DNA of 64,000 bases from Fistulifera solaris (taxonomy: Eukaryota; Bacillariophyta; Bacillariophyceae; Naviculales; Stauroneidaceae): assembly GCA_030295235.1 (NCBI GenBank), contig AP026172.1, forward strand, positions 124,001-188,000, given 5' to 3'. This document shows, piece by piece, positions 24,484-34,600 of the stretch; the first letter of the stretch is position 1, and each line of letters starts with the position of its first letter. The notes under the pieces were generated by a model, which did no database searches, was not told the origin of the DNA, and was given only the letters and a program-made list of their open reading frames with translations. The position numbers were made by a program, and so were the translations under genes.

Positions 24484-25494
24484 TCACATGATCGGACATT
24501 CCTCGGATGCTTCCATTTTCGGTAAACCTGTCGCATCGTCCCATTGCAAACCCGGGGCAATGGTTTGTACAATATCATTCGGCGGCTGTCCGTATTCTTG
24601 CACATCTTGCATCAACGTCATGAGTTGTGTCGTATTGGTAGGATCCGTTTCGTACACGTGCACCAATTTTTGAAAGCATTGATATTGTTGACAGCGTTGT
24701 TGATATTCGTGTTCGGAAAGCGTCGATTTCTTTTCCTGTAACCAACTGGGAAAGGCGGTAGCGACTTGTTTCATGGGTTCGTACATGAGATCTTTGGCCA
24801 ATAATTGTTGCATCATGGATTCCACCAAGGCATCGGGACTATTGGTGGTGTTATTGCTATTGTTGTTGGAATCGTTACTATCGGGTACGCTCATGCTTTG
24901 CAATAACTGTTGCAACATGTCGTGAGGATCCATGTCGTCTTCGGTATCATCGTCTTCTGACATTTGCTGCTGTCGTTGATTCATATCTCCTACGAGTGCA
25001 TCAATGGCGTCGTGAATGCTCTCTTTTGGATTTGTCGCTTTCGTTTGTACTGTTTTGTCCTTCTTGTGGGTATCCCTACAACTCTTCGTCTTTGTCGGTT
25101 GCGGCGTGTTATGCGACAGATTGCTTTGCGGCGAAGCCATTTCGGCTAAGATTTGCGATTGCAATTGTTCCAACTGCTGTTGAATCACAGTCTCCGATGT
25201 CAGATCCGGAAAATCATCTTGCTGCTGCATTAATTGCAAAATGTGTTCCAATTCATGCAAAGGATCAGACGGTGGTCGCGGAGGACCGGCGACCGGTCCT
25301 GTTGTTGGTTGTGAAGTAACGTTTTTTTCGCTCTTTTGTGTTGAATTCGGAGAATCCTTTTGTGATACTTTAGTTAGTTGCGGTGGTTGCGACGCTTCTA
25401 CTTCTACTTTTACTTCATCATCGTCATCGTCGAGAGCATCCAGTGCGGCATCTAAAATGGCATCAATGTCGTCCTTCTGGTTCGAATTTGTCAT
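24484..25494 (-). CDS. PEX19: PEX19, peroxisomal membrane-protein receptor with a CaaX end
   Basis: The product is about 336 residues from the ATG at 25494; an in-frame ATG at 25533 would add 13 residues encoded by a GGAA tandem repeat. The N-terminus has the acidic DIDAILDAALDALDDD motif that docks to PEX3. The C-terminal domain that binds membrane-protein targeting signals is clear: MMQQLLAKDLMYEPMKQVA, FPSWLQEKK, then TLMQDVQEYGQPPNDIV. The protein ends CPIM, a canonical CaaX farnesylation box, as in yeast and human PEX19. It works in the cytosol, carrying peroxisomal membrane proteins. The middle is rich in Asn, Gln and Ser. Confidence 0.92.
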   Translation of the reverse strand: MTNSNQKDDIDAILDAALDALDDDDDEVKVEVEASQPPQLTKVSQKDSPNSTQKSEKNVTSQPTTGPVAGPPRPPSDPLHELEHILQLMQQQDDFPDLTSETVIQQQLEQLQSQILAEMASPQSNLSHNTPQPTKTKSCRDTHKKDKTVQTKATNPKESIHDAIDALVGDMNQRQQQMSEDDDTEDDMDPHDMLQQLLQSMSVPDSNDSNNNSNNTTNSPDALVESMMQQLLAKDLMYEPMKQVATAFPSWLQEKKSTLSEHEYQQRCQQYQCFQKLVHVYETDPTNTTQLMTLMQDVQEYGQPPNDIVQTIAPGLQWDDATGLPKMEASEECPIM

Positions 25495-26116
25495 TAGGAA
25501 GGAAGGAAGGAAGGAAGGCTTTGTAGTTGCCAATGCTTCTTCAAAATAGTTGATTCAATGTCGTCCTCTTGGCGAGTACGGTACCGTACCGGGTAGCAGA
25601 GTAAACGATGATTCTTTTATAAAAAAAAATAAATGAAAAATAATATTTTCGCGAATAGCAAGCAGAATGAAAAAGGCGACGCAATGCGATAACTGCGGGC
25701 TTTGAAGAAATAATGCAAGTGGAAGGAGAACAAGCAACACAATTTGTTCCAGTTTTATGCCATTATTCAAAACAGCACCAAGCGAACACAATATTATAAT
25801 AGTACGGTATGCTTGTGTTATTTTTTATGGATCAAGTGTTTTTCTTCACTATGAAGTAACTACTCCGTATTATTTGATGTTAACGAATTCCGGGACTCAA
25901 ATAAAGTTGAGTCGGGAAATGTACGGGTCACCGATAAGACAGTACCTGGTACCGGACGAAAAATTGGGGTCATCATACATCTTCACGCGTCGTTTCCGGA
26001 AAAAAAGACATTTTGCTTTCATTTTGCCCTTTTCTAATTTCTGATTATTCCTTCCATTGAAAGCCCTGTTGCTGTCAGCTTTTGCATCGATCTTCATTTT
26101 CATTGCTTAAGCAACC
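25495..26116. other. Divergent intergenic region
   Basis: It lies between PEX19 (-) and the glycosyltransferase-like gene (+). A (GGAA)n run sits at 25498-25516. Palindromic GTACGGTACCGTACC (25576) and GTACCTGGTACCGG (25945), and a TACTCCGTA motif (25861), are present. No further gene is visible. Confidence 0.5.
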
Positions 26117-27513
26117 ATGTGGACTTTATCGAACGCGTACAGGGCGAATCGATTGCGCGAAAACAGGCTTTTGCTAGTCCTATTTGTTCTTCCGTTTTTC
26201 GCGAATGCCGTCGACACAAATCATGCCGAAAAGTTAAAACAACACATTGATATGTTTGTACCTGTCCCAGAAATCCAAGTTTTAGGGCCTACAATATTTC
26301 CTAAACCAACAGACGTTATTGAAGACGGACAGCCCGCATTGAAACCATATTCCGGAAAGCACCGTCCCGATCAAGATGCCGTCTTTGCCTACGCTTCCGA
26401 ATACAAACTGGAGAACTACGTTACCTTTATTGAATCACTCCGCGCAACTGAATTCAAAGGAGATATTGTTCTCAGTGTCAGTCAACTCAATGTTGATGAT
26501 CCCCCGACAAAAACGTACCTCGAATCCGTTCCCAATCTCGTGCTGTACGTCCCGGAGCTCGTCTGTTACAACTTTGAAGGCGAAGCCGTTGAATCGGCCA
26601 AAGGAGGTATTCGTACCTGTCAGTGTCATCACTTATACGCTGATTCCAAGGGGACACCATTGAAGGACCCTCGTCCCGCTCGGACTATTGCGACCATCCG
26701 GTACGAACTATATTGGTTATGGACGCAAAACTATCACAAGGATCGATGGATCTTGTTAGTTGACGCACGTGACACATTCTTTCAATCGGATCCTTTTGCC
26801 AATGTGCCACGTCAAACAGATCCGTCACTTCGATCGGGCGTGCTTTATTTTTTTGGAGAAAATGTGGACGCTACACGCTTGGGGAAATCCAAATCCAATA
26901 ACAAATGGTTGACGAATGCGTACGGTGATATGGTGGCGGAAGCCTTGCGAGAAAAAGCCCACCATTTGTTCGGGAGCGACCTTGGGAGAACAAGTGGCGC
27001 TCGAAGCATATGCGCGGGCCATGTCGGCCGAGTACGATGATACACGCGTTGTACTCATGGGAGCGGATCAAGGTTTTCATAACTTTCTTTACTACAGTGG
27101 GAAATTGCGGTATGCACAGGCGATTCATGATATTGTCGTGTTTGATCAAGGGATGGGTAAGTATGGGAGTCGAGTGTTTTCTATGAAAATAGCTCGCTCC
27201 ACTCACTGCGTACGCATCGATGTTTGTTGTTTGATTTACAGGAATCGTCAATAACATGGGGGCTTTACGAACCAAGGAACTGGACGAATGGGGAAACGGT
27301 CATATTCTGAAAAAATTACCAGCCAATACACACGGAAAACCTAACTACGAAGTGCTCAATTGGGATGGAACAGTTTCTCCGGTGGTACACCAATTCGACC
27401 GACACAAGTTATTGTCGGATTACTTTTTCAAACAACGAACACATGAATTTATGATGAAAATTCGACAACGCGGAGGGAAGAAGCGTAGCTTAGAAATAGT
27501 AATGATTCACTAA
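26117..27513 (+). CDS. Putative Golgi/ER glycosyltransferase (GT-A-like, DxRD motif)
   Basis: The corrected product is about 436 residues. A signal peptide or anchor (RLLLVLFVLPFFANA, about 17-31) opens the protein. The domain has the GT-A order: DAVFAYASEYKLENYVTFI, ATIRYELYWLWTQNY, then ILLVDARDTFFQSDPF, whose DxRD probably holds the metal and sugar nucleotide. Later come ATLGEQVALEAYARAM and VVLMGADQGFHNFLYY. An intron at 27157-27241 joins QGMG to IVNNMGALRT in phase. One slip at the A5 run 26952-26956 (read as four) must be corrected to pass from AYGDMVAEALRE to KPTICSGATLGEQ. Similar sequences occur in diatoms and plants; the sugar and acceptor are unknown. Confidence 0.68.
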
Positions 27514-28279
27514 AAATCTCTTCAACTTGTGCGGCGAAAAATGACTGCACCATTGGGCTGATGAAGCATTATTTTTCGGCAAGTTGAAGGTTGTAAGCTA
27601 AAGGCGGCAGCTTCTGTGGTCAAACTCTTGAAGCTTTCTATCCTATCTTATACGCTGCATTTGCAATCTTTCAGTCGTCGAGGCTAAGAATCACATGAGT
27701 CTCTTCTAGAGACCTAGCTCCTACCGGTATCTGTTGACCTCTCACTCGAAATTTGCGTCATCTTCCTCGTCATGCGTCACTGTCGTTGTGATGAGTGGAT
27801 GAGTGATGATTCCAGTTTTCGGTTCTCTACTTATTGGCATCAGATACAGACACACTGGAACTTGAAGCGCCAGTTGCAGCCGACATCGCCGCAATTATGT
27901 ATCGGCATCCAAATGGTTGTCTGAAAAAGGATGTACTAATACATCAGAAACCATGAACAAGGGCCATGAATTGTATGTCCTGTCGATGTGTCTATGTGCT
28001 GTGCAATCTAACTTACTTAACGGAACGATCTTGTAAGCCACAATTGGTAATAATTAAGACACAGTTGCCATGCCTCGTCGGTACATTAGATGCAAGAGTG
28101 GACAGTAGACTTTTTCCAATTAGTTTCTAGCTCCCTAGATTTTTGCATCGCTTCGCTAGCGTCACGTTTACCTTTTTCAAAACGTTGGCGCTTTTCATCA
28201 CAATAAAAGCCGCGACAGAATCTCGTTCGTCATAGCTCAATCCTTCGCGTCTATTTACATCTACAGCTTTATTATCATC
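27514..28279. other. Intergenic region
   Basis: No open frame with family features is visible. A palindromic CTACCGGTA occurs near 27721. The last 100 bases form the leader of the next gene. Confidence 0.5.
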
Positions 28280-29111
28280 ATGGAAGCACCATCCTTAGCT
28301 CAAACGCACATGCAAGGCCCCCCTCGACGTGGCTGGCAGTGGCAAGCCGCTTAACCGGGAAGAATTAGAGGCGGTCAAGGTCAAACTCGCCGCTCTCGTG
28401 GAAGAGACAGGCGCCAAAGAGCCGATTCGTATGTTCATGGACGACGTTGAAGATTCGAACTGGCGTTTCGGAGGGAAACCCGATTACTCGCTCACCAACT
28501 ACAAGTTCCTTTCACAGCGTACTCGCCAGCATCCCGAAGGCAGTCTCGAAGTGACGGTTGAGAATTTGGTCAAGACGTGGGAAATGGAACGTTCTCACAA
28601 GCTCGATCCCAAGACACACCAGTCAGTGGATCAAGAAAAATTCCGCATCTCTGCCAACGGCGGGAAAGTCTTTGAGAACATCGAGGCCAACGAGGTCGGA
28701 AACTACAACGTCCTTCTCAACTCGTGTCCGGCCAACCTCTACAACGCGGCTGAAACGACTTGGGAACAGAGCCACGACAAGTTCCACGAAGCTTTTGCCG
28801 CCTTTCCCTGGGAAGTGTTGGATGTGTATTCTCCACCACCCAAGGTAGCTTTCACTTGGCGCCACTGGGGTGAATTCACTGGATCGTACGACGGAAATGA
28901 AGGCAAGGGAGAGTACGTCGAAATGTTCGGCTTTGCGACCGCGACCGTCAACGACAAGCTGCAATTGTGCGATGTCGAAGTCTTTTACAACCCCGAGGAA
29001 TTTATCAATGTTCTCCGTGGTGCAAAGACTATTTCGGAAGTGAACGCCGCGTGGAAAACGGGAGGGTTGCCCTTTCTCCTCAGCCAAGGCATGATGAGAC
29101 AGGAGAAGTGA
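28280..29111 (+). CDS. Pathogen-related-like protein with NTF2/SnoaL fold
   Basis: The corrected product is about 276 residues. The start ATG at 28280 gives MEAPSLAQTHMQGPLDVAG, but the C6 run 28318-28323 must be five bases to stay in frame. In the raw sequence the frame opens only at a GTG (28329). The body (WEMERSHKLDPKTHQSVD, FRISANGGKVFENIEANEV, then WEVLDVYSPPPKVAFTWRHWG and CDVEVFYNPEEFINVL) resembles the barley-type pathogen-related proteins, which have an NTF2-like alpha/beta barrel. No enzymatic role is proven for the family. Its codons are strongly biased, suggesting high expression. No targeting peptide is visible. Confidence 0.68.
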
Positions 29112-29575
29112 GGCACTCTTCTCACTGATTGTGTTTATACAAACAAAAGTTGAAACGTTCTACCAGCGCTTGATTTTAATTTGTATGATATAGGTCTAAC
29201 AAAATAAAGATACTAAAACTGCTTTTTGGTTCTTAAGTTCGTCTACTATCATTTTTTGTTGCTGCTTTCTACGATATTGAAATCTACTAATTTAATTGCT
29301 CTGTGGATGATTTTGTGCCGAACATGCTAGTCTTACAACAAAAGACCGTAGCAGGTTTAATTGTAGCCGAGATACATCCGACTGCTTTGGTCATGATTAA
29401 TGAGTGACTCCTCTAAACTTTTGTGCCTCACCGGTACCCGCTCTTCGAATGTCTTTTGCAAAAATATTGCCAAAAGCCAAAACCAAGACGATGGCGGCCG
29501 ACTAATATATGCCCATTCGATCATACGTCGTTAAAGCACAATTACTTCAATATTAAGCACCTTCATTCAAAAGAT
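29112..29575. other. Intergenic region
   Basis: This is AT-rich DNA after the pathogen-related-like gene and before CapZ beta. A CACCGGTACCCG motif lies at 29428. No gene is seen. Confidence 0.5.
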
Positions 29576-30569
29576 ATGGAAGCAGTACAATCAATACTTC
29601 AAAAATCCCCGCCAGCGGACTTGGAAACGGTAGGAACTGTTCGTTTTGTGTATTTATTTAGTTAATTTCTTCCGCGTCCTGGCTGAATGCCTTCGTATCT
29701 TTGACTCTTCCTTTTACGTTTTCCATAGAATTTAGAAAAGATCCGAACCAATGTCTTGAAAGACAACACCGATGCACTAGATTCCCTATCCAAGAAATAT
29801 CTCATTCCGTTGCAAGTGTGCCGTAGCGATGACCCCGGCGAACGGCCCTTTCTCAAGTGTCGATACAATCAGAAAGACGGCAAACACCGATCTCCTTGGA
29901 CGAATGCCCTGCACCCCAAGACAGACGAGCCGGAAGAAAGGGACGATTTCCGTTTGTTTGAACTTTCGTTCAACGAGGTGTGGGATGCGTACAAAAATTT
30001 GTATTATGGTCACGAGGCGGTGGGGAGTGTCTTTTGCGCGATACGTCCGATCAAAAGGTTTGGGTCCGTTTTCGGGAATGTTTGGTATTTACAAGAAAAA
30101 GTCGGGATGTGGTACATGGAATAGTGTCAGTATCGTTCACGTTGATAACGTTGGGAAAGACGATACGTTCGATTTCCGTAGTTACAAAGTCGAAACATCG
30201 GTATGGCTGGTGCTCGATGACGCTACTCTTCAAGACGGGGAGGAGATAAATACGAAGGAACAAGCCACAGACTCATTGAAAGTTGATCTCAGTGCCACTT
30301 TATCCAAAGAAGTGACGAAAGAACTGAAAATTTTGCCAAACATGTTGTTCGCCAGTCACGTTGAGAATATCGGAGAACTCATTGAAGCCAACGAAATGGA
30401 TTTACGGTCACAATTAGAGCGAGTGAGTATACCCAAATTAGTTGAAATGATGGATATGTTAATGAAGGAGAAAGAAACAAGCTTTCGTCCTCCGGTCAAT
30501 CCGCTCATGGGGATGATCATGGGTTCGGACATCCTAAAGAAGAAACTAGAAAAGCAAGGATCGAACTAA
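29576..30569 (+). CDS. CAPZB: F-actin capping protein beta subunit
   Basis: The corrected product is about 298 residues in two exons (intron 29630-29728, joining PADLET to NLEKIRTN). Family marks are PFLKCRYNQKDGKHRSPWTN, the GSVFLRDTSDQKG to FSGMFGIYKKKSGCGTW strand pair, and the C-terminal half with SATLSKEV, HVENIGELIEANEMDLRSQL and IPKLVEMM. CapZ beta pairs with the alpha subunit to cap actin barbed ends. Two one-base deletions lie close together: T4 30032-30035 and GG 30057-30058. The raw frame therefore stops at 30124, while conserved text continues in two other frames. The product is slightly longer than animal CapZ beta (about 270-280), at both ends. Confidence 0.88.
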
Positions 30570-30724
30570 TCGACTTTATCGCTCTCATTGGTCGTTGGAT
30601 TTATATAAATCATCAGCGATAAATGCGACATCAGTTTTTCATTGCATTAAAGCAATAAGATTTCATATTCGAAAAAACTCCATTATTATTACTGGTATAA
30701 ACAGGAAGAGAACGTTCGCATGCT

Positions 30725-31759
30725 TTATTCATCCATCCTTTGGTATTCGTCCTCCATTTCTTCGCCGTAAAAGCGTTTTCGCCCGCGTTCAATGTATCCG
30801 GAGGACCACCAGTGATTGAACTCATCAAACGAAATGCGACGGTCACTGTCGGTGTCAATTACGTTGAATGCTTTCAAAGTATAACGATCATCAAGTTCCA
30901 TTCCGAGATCCGCCAACAGAAGAGCAAACTCATGCGGAGCCATGTACCCGTCACCGTCCGCATCATAGTTGCTAAAGACCAGCAACAAGAAGGATTCATC
31001 GGCCAGAGAGTTGCGGAGGGCCGCGAACTTGCGAGATGCATGAACACCCACAAGGATGGCCAAAAGACCCACAGCTGTGATGAAGAAACCAGAGATCATG
31101 GTAATCGTCCACATTTGAGCAATATTCAGAACACCGGCAATGATGTAGAGAAGACCCCGGCCCCACACGAAGCGGAACATGTTGAAATTACGTGTAATAA
31201 TGTTGCGAAGATGTGCACGAGTACTGAGAGGATTTGTAGCCATGAAGCGTCCATCCAGAATTAGAATGAAAATACTCATAATGATCACACACATACCCAT
31301 CACAATAGCGTGGGCATTCCATGCATCGTCCTCCATGGCAAAACCGGCGAATGCTGTGCCTAGAAGACCCAGTGCACCGATGAAAGCCGGAATGCGGATA
31401 AAGGAGCTTCCCTCTTCCGCTTCGAATTTCCACTTCATCAAGTGACCGTTAAACAGACTATTGAGATGATTTTGTCTCGATTGTTCCATGTAAGCGGATT
31501 GCGCATCCTGTTCGGCTGATTCTTCTTCCCCGCGCGTGCTCGCTTCTTCTGCGTCGTACTGCGGCTCGTCTTCTTGCGGAGGATGATCGGCTATCATTAA
31601 ACCATTATTATCATCATCATTGGTTTCCTGCGTATATCCACCGTCTGATGCTGATCGCGTGGCATGATCCATTTGATGATTGGGATAATTAGCAGTGGAT
31701 GATACATTGTGCGTTCTGCGGCTGGTCATTCGTTCTTCTTCCTTTTGTTTCGTAACCAA
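30725..31759 (-). CDS. COPI-associated-type four-TM protein with two EF-hands
   Basis: The product is 344 residues with no introns. The first 110 residues are hydrophilic and acidic. Four membrane segments follow (FIGALGLLGTAFAGFAM, AIVMGMCVIIMSIFILIL, GLLYIIAGVLNIAQMW, MISGFFITAVGLLAILVGV), matching the COPI-associated protein family. The C-terminal tail has two EF-hand loops: DADGDGYMAPHEF and DTDSDRRISFDEF. Each has Asp at position 1, and the second is slightly unusual with Arg-Arg in the middle. It is likely a Golgi/ER-membrane protein that senses Ca2+ on its cytosolic face. Fusion of these two modules is seen in protists, but the role is unknown. Confidence 0.72.
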   Translation of the reverse strand: MVTKQKEEERMTSRRTHNVSSTANYPNHQMDHATRSASDGGYTQETNDDDNNGLMIADHPPQEDEPQYDAEEASTRGEEESAEQDAQSAYMEQSRQNHLNSLFNGHLMKWKFEAEEGSSFIRIPAFIGALGLLGTAFAGFAMEDDAWNAHAIVMGMCVIIMSIFILILDGRFMATNPLSTRAHLRNIITRNFNMFRFVWGRGLLYIIAGVLNIAQMWTITMISGFFITAVGLLAILVGVHASRKFAALRNSLADESFLLLVFSNYDADGDGYMAPHEFALLLADLGMELDDRYTLKAFNVIDTDSDRRISFDEFNHWWSSGYIERGRKRFYGEEMEDEYQRMDE

Positions 31760-32339
31760 CCCATTCTTTTGTTTTCCTCTTCAGAATATCCCGTTGCTAT
31801 GAAAGACAATGGATAAAATCTGCGGTGCTTACATGCAACTTGGCAGAACAATCATTCAAACAAAGGGAATACCTGCAGCGCGATTTCCGATAGCAGAGTG
31901 GCGATTGGCGAAATCATCGCGACAACTACATGCTACTGCTACATAGCTCAAATTTGAAAAATGGCAGGTAAAATTTGCCTATAAGTAAAACGTGAATGGT
32001 ATTGTGCCAACGATTGAGTACCGTTTTCGTTACGTTATTTCATTCCGGTGTTCCGTTCAGCGATTCGTTAGGCGAGCACCCACATTCACAGCGCGCGCGC
32101 AAAGCGCAACAATACAAATACGAACGAAGAGTTAGTGCAGTGTGCAGTGCAGTGCAGTGCAGTGTAGTGTTTGTAGTGACGAGGTAGGTGCACGTCAATC
32201 CGTCGAACGGCGGGAGGTCGAACTTTGCGTTGCCAAAAAAAACGTTCCCCGTTCTTCGTTGACTCATCGCAACCACAACAGCCCCTATACTTTGTATCTA
32301 TCTACCAAGTACGATTACTCCGTTCAAAAAACAAGAAAG
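31760..32339. other. Divergent intergenic region with AGTGC microsatellite
   Basis: A (GTGCA)n pentamer run with variants spans 32132-32170, in the probable leader of the GPx gene. A GCGCGCGC stretch lies just before it (32091). The nearby frame beginning at 32142 continues into GPx but is made of the repeat, so I do not use it as the start. Confidence 0.5.
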
Positions 32340-33004
32340 ATGATGAAGAAAGCATTGTTTGCTGTGCAAGACGCAACAACCCGAGTTCTTTACGGGAAGG
32401 AAAAACAAATAACAAAAATGAGTTTCTACGACTGCGTGGATCGCAGAATCACGGGCGAAGAAGTCAAAATGGGAGAGTTCGCTGGTAACGTTCTGTTGCT
32501 CGTGAATGTTGCTTCCAAATGAGGCTTGACGAAAGTCAATTATACCCAACTTCCTCAACTCGCCGATGAGTTTGGTCCTCGTGGCTTCAAAATTCTAGCC
32601 TTTCCTTGCAATCAGTTCGGTGCGCAAGAACCTGGCACTCCCGAAGAAATTCTGGCGTTTGTCAAAAATTCGATCCAGATATGGATAAGAAATTGGTCTT
32701 TTTGAAAAGGCCGATGTGAATGGTGCACATGCGCGTGAGCCTTATTCGTTCGTAAAGAAAATTCTTCCAGGTTCGGACGGATCGGTGGATATTCGATGGA
32801 ACTTTGGTAAGCAATCGTGCAACCCTGTGTTTTCACGTATCGTTATCTAGGTTCATTAACTCAAGTGCAATCATTATTTGCTTTCTAGTGGGAAAATTTC
32901 TCATTGATCACGAAGGAACGCCTGTGGAACGTAGCGGTGGAGACCCCTTTGAATTGAAGGACTCTATTGAGAAACTTCTTCAGAAAAAAGAGTCTGCCAA
33001 ATAG
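32340..33004 (+). CDS. GPX: Selenocysteine-containing glutathione peroxidase (in-frame TGA = Sec)
   Basis: The corrected product is about 194 residues with one TGA (32520-32522) exactly at the catalytic position: [20 protein letters not shown]. Downstream the GPx text continues in the same frame ([18 protein letters not shown]), giving the Gln of the catalytic set, and the Trp follows in DIRWNF. Two short deletions break the raw frame: A5 32664-32668 (restores [12 protein letters not shown]) and T5 32699-32703 (restores [12 protein letters not shown]). An intron at 32807-32888 joins RWNF to [17 protein letters not shown]. The lack of the dimerisation loop fits GPx4-type monomers that reduce lipid peroxides. 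The start could be 32340, 32343 or the ATG at 32418. A SECIS element should lie in the 3' UTR after 33004, but I could not fix one by eye. Confidence 0.85.
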
Positions 33005-33723
33005 AAAATTTGATGGTACGAATCTATGCCTCGTGCCAGTACTGGATTGATGTACAGAATAAAGGTGGCAAAGGACGAATGATGGTATTTACATTGTGTC
33101 AAATGCTTGAAAGATGATCTGACTTGAAAGGAATTATGCTGTTCTTTGGGTATGAATCTCGTGGTTTCTTGTCATTGTCCGAATTTCCTTTTCCATTGCT
33201 TTGTTCGGGGATGAACTCGACTGCTGCACGTTAATACAACTGGAGTAGATATTCAATCATGTCTAGTAGAATGATTGCATTGATCTTAGCGAACGGAGAG
33301 TAGATCGCGGTCGGAAAATAACATGATCGGATAGGTGTCTTTGCTCACACCTTTTTGTTCGTTCTACCTTCCTTTAAGCTACAACCGATTTAATCATTAC
33401 GAATCTATATAATGACCGATATTTTTGAAGCACGCCTCTTCTTTTTTACCTTGAAAATTCTTGTGGATCGAATTTTTCTCGCACTTGCCCGGAGTGGTAA
33501 AAAGTGGCCCGAGTGGTGTCTCAATCAAGACTGCATTTAGTCATGAGACCGGATTGTTTGTCGTTTCCTTCATTATTGTTTTTGTCGTTTCCCTTTCACA
33601 AACAAATATTCCTTTGTTGATTTTTAAAAATCTAGCGTGTTAGTCCGCGGAATGTAGGCAGTGAGCATCAGCACAGTGCGGACGTTCGACGATACAAATC
33701 AGTTGTTTCATTCAGTACCTGGT
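33005..33723. other. GPx 3' region and intergenic DNA
   Basis: This should hold the SECIS element of the GPx mRNA. ATGA motifs occur at several places (for example about 33082, 33113 and 33211), but none gave a clear quartet-stem-AA-loop by eye. A short hairpin AGGTGT/ACACCT lies near 33335-33355. A palindrome copy (AAGACTGCATTTAGTCATGA) is at 33527-33546. Confidence 0.45.
33527..33546. repeat. Recurrent palindrome copy 4
   Basis: AAGACTGCATTTAGTCATGA; one arm is shortened. Confidence 0.5.
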
Positions 33724-34151
33724 ATGCGTAAACGACGAATGGGCCATCCGGAGGGTGGCATCCTTCCACTTCATGGTGGAGATTTCAAATCATCCGAAAA
33801 TCGACGTAAGACGAGACGCTCTAAACAGAACAGGAAGTGTTTGATTACTCTGGGTGCATCTTTAAGCATCATGGGAATCATTGTGTGTGCTTTTATCCGA
33901 TTGAGTCCAAACAAGGCGTATGATTCGCTGAATCACATTCTCTGTGATGACGGAACTACTGTCTTGGGCCGTATCCATGATGACTATTGTGATTGCCCGG
34001 ATGGATCGGACGAAAAGCACACTTCCGCGTGTTCCCATGTACTAGTGCAAAGGGAACCTTTCGATGTCGTGATGATACTAACAAGTTATTGTTTCCTTCG
34101 AGGATTCTCGACGGCGTAAAAGATTGCGCCGATGGAAGTGATGAGTTTTGA
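33724..34151 (+). CDS. Small type II membrane protein with glucosidase-II-beta-like LDLa modules
   Basis: The corrected product is about 142 residues from the ATG at 33724. A basic cytosolic tail (RRKTRRSKQNRK) precedes one membrane segment (CLITLGASLSIMGIIVCAFI). The luminal part has two Cys-rich modules: CDDGTTVLGRIHDDYCDCPD followed by GSDEKHTSAC, and CRDDTNKLLFPS followed by GVKDCADGSDE. The DxCDCPDGSDE Ca2+-site pattern is that of the N-terminus of glucosidase II beta (PRKCSH). The second module appears only if the AAA run 34049-34051 gains one base. The protein then ends shortly after the second module, so it is not a full glucosidase subunit. It may be a small ER Ca2+-binding or adaptor protein. 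Confidence 0.62.
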
Positions 34152-34600
34152 TGGACGGAGAACTATTGCTGCATTACACATTGATCCGCATGGGGATGCT
34201 ACAAACAATGTTCTCTGCTCGAAATCATGGCACATCCCAAAATTTTGAAAGCCATTCGGCCATTGTCTGATTATTTGATTACATCCCTATGTACTGCCTC
34301 ATTGAATCAAACCATCAAACTATTTATGCAAGAAGCATAGTCCTTAAGTTAAAAGTTTCGTTGCATATAGACTGCACAACCTTAGCAAGACCTTGTACCA
34401 GGTAAACAAGTTTTCGTATCCTAGCGGTATTACTTTCTAACGAAAGAACACGTCACTCCAAGGAGATCCGTTGCAAGTTTCAAACCCGCGTGCACGTCGT
34501 TTTGCCACCATTCAAAAATCTCGTCCACCGACGACTACCAGTACCAGTAAAAGAACGACAAACATCAAAAAAGCAAACCGTTGCCGCGACTTCCTTGTGT
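34152..34600. other. Intergenic region
   Basis: No gene is visible between the LDLa protein and the histidinol dehydrogenase ATG at 34601. The open frame here is the in-frame leader of the latter. TACCAGGTA (34396) and CCAGTACCAGTA (34539) motifs occur. Confidence 0.45.

Noticed and set aside
32142-32339. N-terminal extension of GPx in the same frame
   Set aside because: It is encoded by the AGTGC microsatellite; the family start lies at 32340 or later.
32520-32522. TGA as a true stop that would make GPx a pseudogene
   Set aside because: It lies exactly at the catalytic position and the conserved sequence continues in frame, which fits selenocysteine better.
33211-33260. ATGA-ACTC...GAGT-AGAT as SECIS element
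   Set aside because: Only four base pairs form next to the quartet and the AA is too far away, so the core does not fit.
33335-33355. Hairpin AGGTGT/ACACCT as SECIS element
   Set aside because: It lacks the ATGA/GA quartet and the AA in the apical loop at the right distance.
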